Part shown: positions 6,383-9,349 of the stretch, piece by piece
How positions within the stretch are numbered: position 1 is the stretch's first letter
Layout of the letters: each line of letters begins with the position of its first letter
NCBI GenBank assembly: GCA_900552995.1
Contig: USBX01000025.1
Location: 1 to 9,349, forward strand
Source: an uncultured Collinsella sp.
Lineage (GTDB): Bacteria; Actinomycetota; Coriobacteriia; Coriobacteriales; Coriobacteriaceae
Length of the DNA stretch: 9,349 nt
Reading direction: 5' to 3'
Notes under the pieces: model-generated
Told to the model about the DNA's origin: nothing
The model's database searches: none
What the model saw: the letters and a program-made list of their open reading frames with translations, nothing else
Made by a program: the position numbers and the translations under genes

Positions 6383-7020
6383 GCGCCCCGGTTGCAGTTG
6401 CGGCTTGCCTGTGCGCCCTGAGTGTATTTGTCGCGACGGGTTTGGATCGGGCGGATGCACGCAAGATCGCAGGGGCCTGCAAGCGCGAGGCGGTGCTGGT
6501 CGCTGCCGCGGGTCGCTCGGTGGTCGATGCTCTGACCGCGCGAGTGAAGGGCGCGGTTGGAGCGGGCGGCCCGGCGCGAGTGTCGCTCGGCGAAGTTTCC
6601 GAGATGATTGATGTTGTGCGCTTGGGTCTTTCGGCCGGTCTTTCGTTTGATGCGGCGCTTGAGATTTTCTGCGCCAACCGCCGGTCAGTGCTGGCTCTTC
6701 GCCTTGAGCGCGCCTGCATGGCGTGGCAGGTGGGCGTGGGCACGCGTGAGGACGAGTTGTTGGCCGCCGCGCGCGACCTGGACGTGCGAGCGCTCGAGAC
6801 CTTTGCCATCACGGTGGGGCAGGCGCTCGCCCTGGGTGCCCCACTTGCCGAGACGCTGGCCGCTCAAAGTCGCGAGATCCGTGCGGCTCATCGCGCCGCG
6901 GTCGAGCGCGAGATTGAGCGTGCGCCCGTCAAGCTGCTGATTCCCACCGGCACGCTCATCTTGCCGGCGTTGCTTCTGTCCATATTGGGCCCGCTGCTGG
7001 GAGCAGGCGGGATGATGTAG
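6379..7020 (+). CDS. tadC: Tad inner-membrane platform protein TadC (T2SSF domain)
   Basis: This 213-aa membrane protein is paralogous to TadB and is expected to pair with it. It has an N-terminal transmembrane helix (about 3-22). A T2SSF-like region follows, with EMIDVVRLGLSAGLSFDAAL (about 75-94) and a second helical repeat. It ends with the C-terminal hydrophobic hairpin KLLIPTGTLILPALLLSILG (about 185-204). It is short for a TadC (commonly near 300 aa), mainly because the membrane segment normally found between the N-terminus and the T2SSF domain is reduced. The ATG overlaps the tadB stop as ATGA, with GAGGG (6367-6371) 7 nt upstream. An earlier in-frame ATG at 6241 lies inside tadB and has no ribosome binding site. 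Confidence 0.85.
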   Translation: MSAPVAVAACLCALSVFVATGLDRADARKIAGACKREAVLVAAAGRSVVDALTARVKGAVGAGGPARVSLGEVSEMIDVVRLGLSAGLSFDAALEIFCANRRSVLALRLERACMAWQVGVGTREDELLAAARDLDVRALETFAITVGQALALGAPLAETLAAQSREIRAAHRAAVEREIERAPVKLLIPTGTLILPALLLSILGPLLGAGGMM

Positions 7021-7030
7021 GGAGGAATAC

Positions 7031-7264
7031 ATGAACACGATGACTGACACTGCTGGCAAGGTGCAGGGCTGGGCGTTTTGCCGGGCGGCACATGTTCGTC
7101 AGCGCGCCAAGGAACTATTGCAGGAGGAGAGTGCGCAGGGTACCACCGAGTATGCCATCTTGGTCGGCGTGCTCGTGGTGATCGCGATTATCGCCATCGT
7201 CGCATTTAAGGGCAAGGTCCAAGATCTATGGAACGCTATCAGCGAGGGCATCAACAGCCTGTAG
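7031..7264 (+). CDS. flp: Flp-type major pilin prepilin
   Basis: This is a 77-aa prepilin. A long basic leader (about 35 residues) ends in the motif EESAQGTTEYAIL. A single hydrophobic helix follows (GVLVVIAIIAIVAF) with a short C-terminal tail ending in NAISEGINSL. The Flp rule (Glu at +5, Tyr at +6) places cleavage between Ala35 and Gln36, with Glu40 and Tyr41 at +5/+6. The -1 residue is therefore Ala, not the usual Gly. GGAGG (7021-7025) lies 5 nt before the ATG. It is the only gene of the locus with a clear non-overlapping gap in front (10 nt). A stable hairpin follows its stop codon. Very likely the main fibre subunit. Confidence 0.92.
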   Translation: MNTMTDTAGKVQGWAFCRAAHVRQRAKELLQEESAQGTTEYAILVGVLVVIAIIAIVAFKGKVQDLWNAISEGINSL

Positions 7265-7791
7265 AGGGCGAGCGCCCCGTCGGGGTGCTGCTGGTGTTTG
7301 CTTGCCTGACCGTGGCGATAGCGGCGGTGCTTTGGGGGCTTAACGCCGCGCGGCAGCAGCGTCCTGGGACCGCCTCCGATTTGGGCTCAGATTCGGCGGT
7401 GGCGTCTCAAAAAGATGAGATGCGAGATGCGGACGATTCGGATGTCGCTGTCACGGCGCAAACCTTTCTGCGGACGCTCGACAAGCGGTCTGGCACTGCG
7501 ACGGATTCGCCTGGGGGCAACGCGATTGTGGTCCGGCTTGCATGGTCCGAGGACCGACCGATGACCGAAGCGGCGGCGGATATGCTGCGTTCCTATCGCG
7601 AGGTACCCACGGCGCAACTTGCTCTGAGCGGCTATCTCGACATCAAGGGAAACGTGTGGGGCGCCATCGTGCGTGACGGACGCGGCTGGGTCGATATGGT
7701 GACGGTTGCTGCGGATACTGGCGATGCTTCGTGTCGTCTGCGCGCCGTGCGCCTGGTCCCGCAAACAATAAGCTCAAAGGAGGGGTCGTGA
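7228..7791 (+). CDS. Unrecognised Tad-locus protein with one N-terminal transmembrane helix
   Basis: This is a 187-aa protein of no family I recognise. It has a polar N-terminus (1-16), one hydrophobic helix (about 18-38, GVLLVFACLTVAIAAVLWGL), and then an acidic, Ser/Asp-rich linker (about 45-70). A more ordered part contains IVVRLAWSEDRP, LALSGYLDIKGNVWGAIVRDGRGWVDMVTV and a C-terminal RAVRLVP. That layout suggests a membrane-anchored protein with an extracytoplasmic beta-rich domain. The ATG at 7228 overlaps the flp end by 37 nt and has only a weak AAGG upstream, so coupling to flp translation is likely. A later GTG (7285) is possible but also lacks a ribosome binding site. Its place between flp and the minor pilins suggests a pilus-assembly or surface role, which is inference. 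Confidence 0.75.
   Translation: MERYQRGHQQPVEGERPVGVLLVFACLTVAIAAVLWGLNAARQQRPGTASDLGSDSAVASQKDEMRDADDSDVAVTAQTFLRTLDKRSGTATDSPGGNAIVVRLAWSEDRPMTEAAADMLRSYREVPTAQLALSGYLDIKGNVWGAIVRDGRGWVDMVTVAADTGDASCRLRAVRLVPQTISSKEGS
7271..7289 (+). repeat. Hairpin immediately after the flp stop codon
   Basis: AGCGCCCC (7271-7278) pairs with GGGGTGCT (7282-7289) around a GTC loop, an 8-bp stem with one G-T pair, starting 6 nt after the flp TAG. There is no T-run, so it is unlikely to terminate transcription. It lies inside the coding part of the next gene. It could stabilise a processed flp mRNA 3' end. Confidence 0.45.
7776..7783 (+). promoter_or_regulatory. Strong ribosome binding site of the small pilin-like gene
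   Basis: AAAGGAGG is a near-perfect Shine-Dalgarno match 9 nt before the ATG at 7793, inside the end of the preceding gene. It supports the 72-aa frame rather than the longer overlapping frame that leads into the TadE-like protein. Confidence 0.7.
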
Positions 7792-7792
7792 A

Positions 7793-8011
7793 ATGCATGG
7801 CGTTCTGCGTGAGGAGGTTGCCCAAGCGACTGTGGAATACGCCATCGTCACGGTGGCGCTGTTATCGATCGTGCTGGCGATTGCGGGGCTTTGGCGTGCT
7901 GGCACCGATGGGCGCTTGGCGGCGCTGGTCGAGCGGGCGGCGTCTCACGGCGTCACCTCGACATCGGTTGTCGACGCTGCTGCGGGTGCTGAGGACATCG
8001 CGCTGTATTGA
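7793..8011 (+). CDS. Second Flp-like / TadE-like small prepilin
   Basis: This 72-aa protein has the build of a prepilin: a short leader (1-10) ending in EEVAQATVEYAI and a hydrophobic helix (VTVALLSIVLAIAGLW). A polar tail of about 35 residues follows, ending in AEDIALY. Glu15 and Tyr16 would be +5/+6 after cleavage at Ala10-Gln11, again with Ala at -1. It differs from flp in its short leader and longer tail, and it is preceded by the strongest ribosome binding site in the locus. It may be a minor pilin or a second fibre subunit. The family call (Flp/TadE-type prepilin) is good; the precise role is open. Confidence 0.8.
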   Translation: MHGVLREEVAQATVEYAIVTVALLSIVLAIAGLWRAGTDGRLAALVERAASHGVTSTSVVDAAAGAEDIALY

Positions 8012-8483
8012 TATCGCGCGCGAGGACCGGGCGCAGTCTACGGTCGAGGCCGCTTTTTTGCTGCCGACGTTTCTGACGCTCATCCTTCTCGCACTGCAAC
8101 CGGTGTGTCTGCTCTATACGCGCGCGGTCATGGAGTCTGCCGCCGCCGAGACCGCGCGGCTCATGACCACGACGACGGCGGAGGACGACGATCTTAAGGA
8201 GTTCACCCGCCGCCGGCTTGCCGCAGTGCCCAACGTTTCGATCTTTCATGCCGGCGGGCCGTTGTCGTGGGATATCGAGCTTGGCCGGGTCGGTGCGGGT
8301 GGCGCCTCGTCCGTGTCCGTTTCCGGCGAGGTCAAGCCGTTGCCTGTGATCGGTGCGTTTGTGCAGGCTATGGGTGGTACCGCCGAGGGCGGCTACGTTG
8401 AGCTCAAGGTCGATGTCTCGTATCAATCGCGTCCCGAATGGCTGGAGGGAGATTATGATTCGTGGATTGCTGCATGGGATTAA
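7986..8483 (+). CDS. tadE: TadE-like pseudopilin
   Basis: From GTG 7986 this is a 165-aa TadE-family minor pilin. The leader ends in REDRAQSTVEAAFLLP, with Glu at +5 after the predicted Ala16-Gln17 cleavage. A hydrophobic helix (FLTLILLALQPVCLLYTRA) follows. The pattern MESAAAETARLM is the usual TadE continuation after the helix, and a C-terminal domain of about 100 residues follows. The start is uncertain. No good Shine-Dalgarno site precedes GTG 7986 or TTG 7968, and the frame is open far upstream over the previous gene. Any start must leave a leader before RAQSTVE, so 7986 is a compromise that overlaps the small pilin gene by 26 nt and suggests coupled translation. In Tad systems TadE and TadF pseudopilins are processed by the prepilin peptidase. 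Confidence 0.8.
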   Translation: MLRTSRCIDIAREDRAQSTVEAAFLLPTFLTLILLALQPVCLLYTRAVMESAAAETARLMTTTTAEDDDLKEFTRRRLAAVPNVSIFHAGGPLSWDIELGRVGAGGASSVSVSGEVKPLPVIGAFVQAMGGTAEGGYVELKVDVSYQSRPEWLEGDYDSWIAAWD

Positions 8484-9301
8484 GCGTTTCTGGTCTAGAC
8501 GCGTTTTGACGCACCGTCCGAGCTGCCATCGCAAGCGAGGCGGCTTTATGGGTCGAGCCGGTGTCGATCTGTTTATCGAAGACGGTGCCTATACCACGCT
8601 TTCTTCTGCCGTGGTCATCCTAGTGGTGCTCACATTGTTGTTTTCGTCGACCGCGGCGATATGGAGCATGTCGCGTGCCGGGGACACCCAGGTGGCGGCT
8701 GATAGCGGCGCGCTGGCGGGTGCCAACGTGGTGTCGTCCTATCACACGGCTGCCACGGTGGTTGATGCGAGTATCTTGAGTCTGGGGCTGGCGGGGTTTG
8801 CCACGATCGGGACGGGCCTGGTCGCCATCCTCATCCCGGGTGCCGAGCCGGTTGCCGGCAATATGGTCGACACCGGGATCGAGATCATTAAAACGCGCAA
8901 CAAGTTTGCCAAAAGCGCATCGGAAGGCTTACAGAAAATCGAGACGGCTCTGCCGTATCTGATCGCCGCGCGTGCCACGCAGGCGGTGTCGGCGCAGGAT
9001 ACCGATAGTGTGACCTATACCGGTACGGCGCTTGCCGTGCCCAGGACATCCGAGTCGGACTTCGCTGCGATCAAAGGGTCAGAGATCTCGACCGATACCA
9101 TTAAAGACACATCAGATGATTTAGAGCGTGCGGCCGAGGAGCTGCGGAAGGCTTCTGAGGACACGGCGAAGGCTAAAGAGCGTGCTTGGCTGGCGGATTG
9201 TGGTGGGTCTGACAAGGGCTCGGTCGGCAGCTGTTCTTGCATGTGGGAGCGCGCGAAAAGCCTAACGGATCTTTCCGGTGTTCAAAATCCGCATTACTCA
9301 T
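8455..9301 (+). CDS. TadG-like pilus-associated membrane protein, 3' truncated by end of assembled sequence
   Basis: The frame starts at ATG 8455 with GGAGGG (8444-8449) close upstream, overlaps tadE by 29 nt, and stays open to the end of real sequence (282 codons). The basic N-terminus (1-32) is followed by RAGVDLFIEDGAYTTLSS and a transmembrane helix (about 50-70). After it comes GDTQVAADSGALAGANVV, the Ala/Asp pattern (D-xx-A-LAGA) seen after the helix in Tad/TadG-like proteins. A second hydrophobic stretch lies at about 107-126. A probable coiled coil rich in Glu/Lys/Ala lies at about 216-245, followed by a Cys-containing loop (C..SCSCMW). ATG 8548 (residue 32), with GAGG 7 nt upstream, is a reasonable alternative start. 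Residues read past 9301 come from adapter sequence and are not part of the protein. The family is inferred from position and N-terminal pattern. Confidence 0.7.
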
Positions 9302-9349
9302 CTGTCTCTTATACACATCTCCGAGCCCACGAGACACTCGCTAATCTCG
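9302..9349 (+). other. Illumina Nextera adapter read-through (assembly artefact)
   Basis: 9302-9320 is the exact 19-bp Tn5 mosaic end CTGTCTCTTATACACATCT. It is followed by CCGAGCCCACGAGAC (9321-9335, Nextera read-2 adapter), an 8-base segment ACTCGCTA (9336-9343) in the i7 index position, and ATCTCG (9344-9349), the start of the P7 sequence. The order and spacing match a Nextera library fragment end exactly. In the TadG-like frame it translates to SYTHLRAHET, a familiar contaminant peptide. The bases are of technical origin and should be trimmed. Confidence 0.98.

Noticed and set aside
7731..7985. Long N-terminal extension of the TadE-like protein (250-codon frame)
   Set aside because: It overlaps the whole small pilin gene in another frame. 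The added peptide is Arg/Trp-rich shadow sequence, and a prepilin leader is expected to be short.
9015..9242. Short minus-strand frames opposite the TadG-like gene (also 8742-8978)
   Set aside because: Antisense to a better-supported + strand coding frame, with no ribosome binding site or recognisable protein.
9302..9349. C-terminal peptide with SYTHLRAHET as part of a protein, or a real Tn5 insertion end
   Set aside because: The mosaic end is followed by adapter, index and P7 sequence rather than transposon genes, so it is a library artefact.

Overview
The window is GC-rich and almost fully coding on the + strand. Gene content and sequence style suggest an actinobacterial relative of the Coriobacteriia, perhaps Collinsella-like. 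That assignment is an inference from GC-rich codon use, a monoderm-style Tad locus and Flp-type pilins; no rRNA or other marker is present to prove it.

Layout: positions 3-164 are the last 53 codons of a cation-transporting P-type ATPase. A 248-nt gap follows, holding a large imperfect palindrome (176-270) and a strong intrinsic terminator (331-364). A stand-alone rsgA gene (ribosome small-subunit GTPase; GTG start at 413, end 1597) comes next and is closed by its own terminator (1615-1649). A 252-nt regulatory gap (1598-1849) carries several inverted repeats.

From 1850 to the end of the window runs one tightly packed, co-directional Tad (tight adherence, Flp-type IV pilus) locus. Its order is cpaB/rcpC, tadZ/cpaE, tadA/cpaF, tadB, tadC, flp pilin, an unrecognised one-TM protein, a 72-aa second pilin-like protein, a TadE-like pseudopilin and a 5'-complete but 3'-truncated TadG-like protein. 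Most junctions overlap by 1-37 nt, so translational coupling is likely. TadZ and TadA supply the cytoplasmic ATPase and localisation functions, TadB and TadC form the inner-membrane platform, and Flp plus the minor pilins form the fibre. CpaB is a membrane-anchored SAF-domain protein. No secretin (RcpA), RcpB, TadD or prepilin peptidase (TadV) lies in the window. Absence of the outer-membrane parts fits a monoderm.

The last 48 bases (9302-9349) are not biological. They are an Illumina Nextera read-through: mosaic end, adapter, an 8-base i7 index and the start of P7. The true sequence ends at 9301 inside the TadG-like gene.

The most interesting biological points are: a shared Ala (not Gly) at the predicted -1 prepilin cleavage position in three successive prepilins; a stretch of the TadZ linker whose codon periodicity is shifted to another frame; a compact hairpin directly after the flp stop; and an uncharacterised gene overlapping flp. 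I found no wholly new system. This is a recognisable Tad locus with lineage-specific accessory genes.
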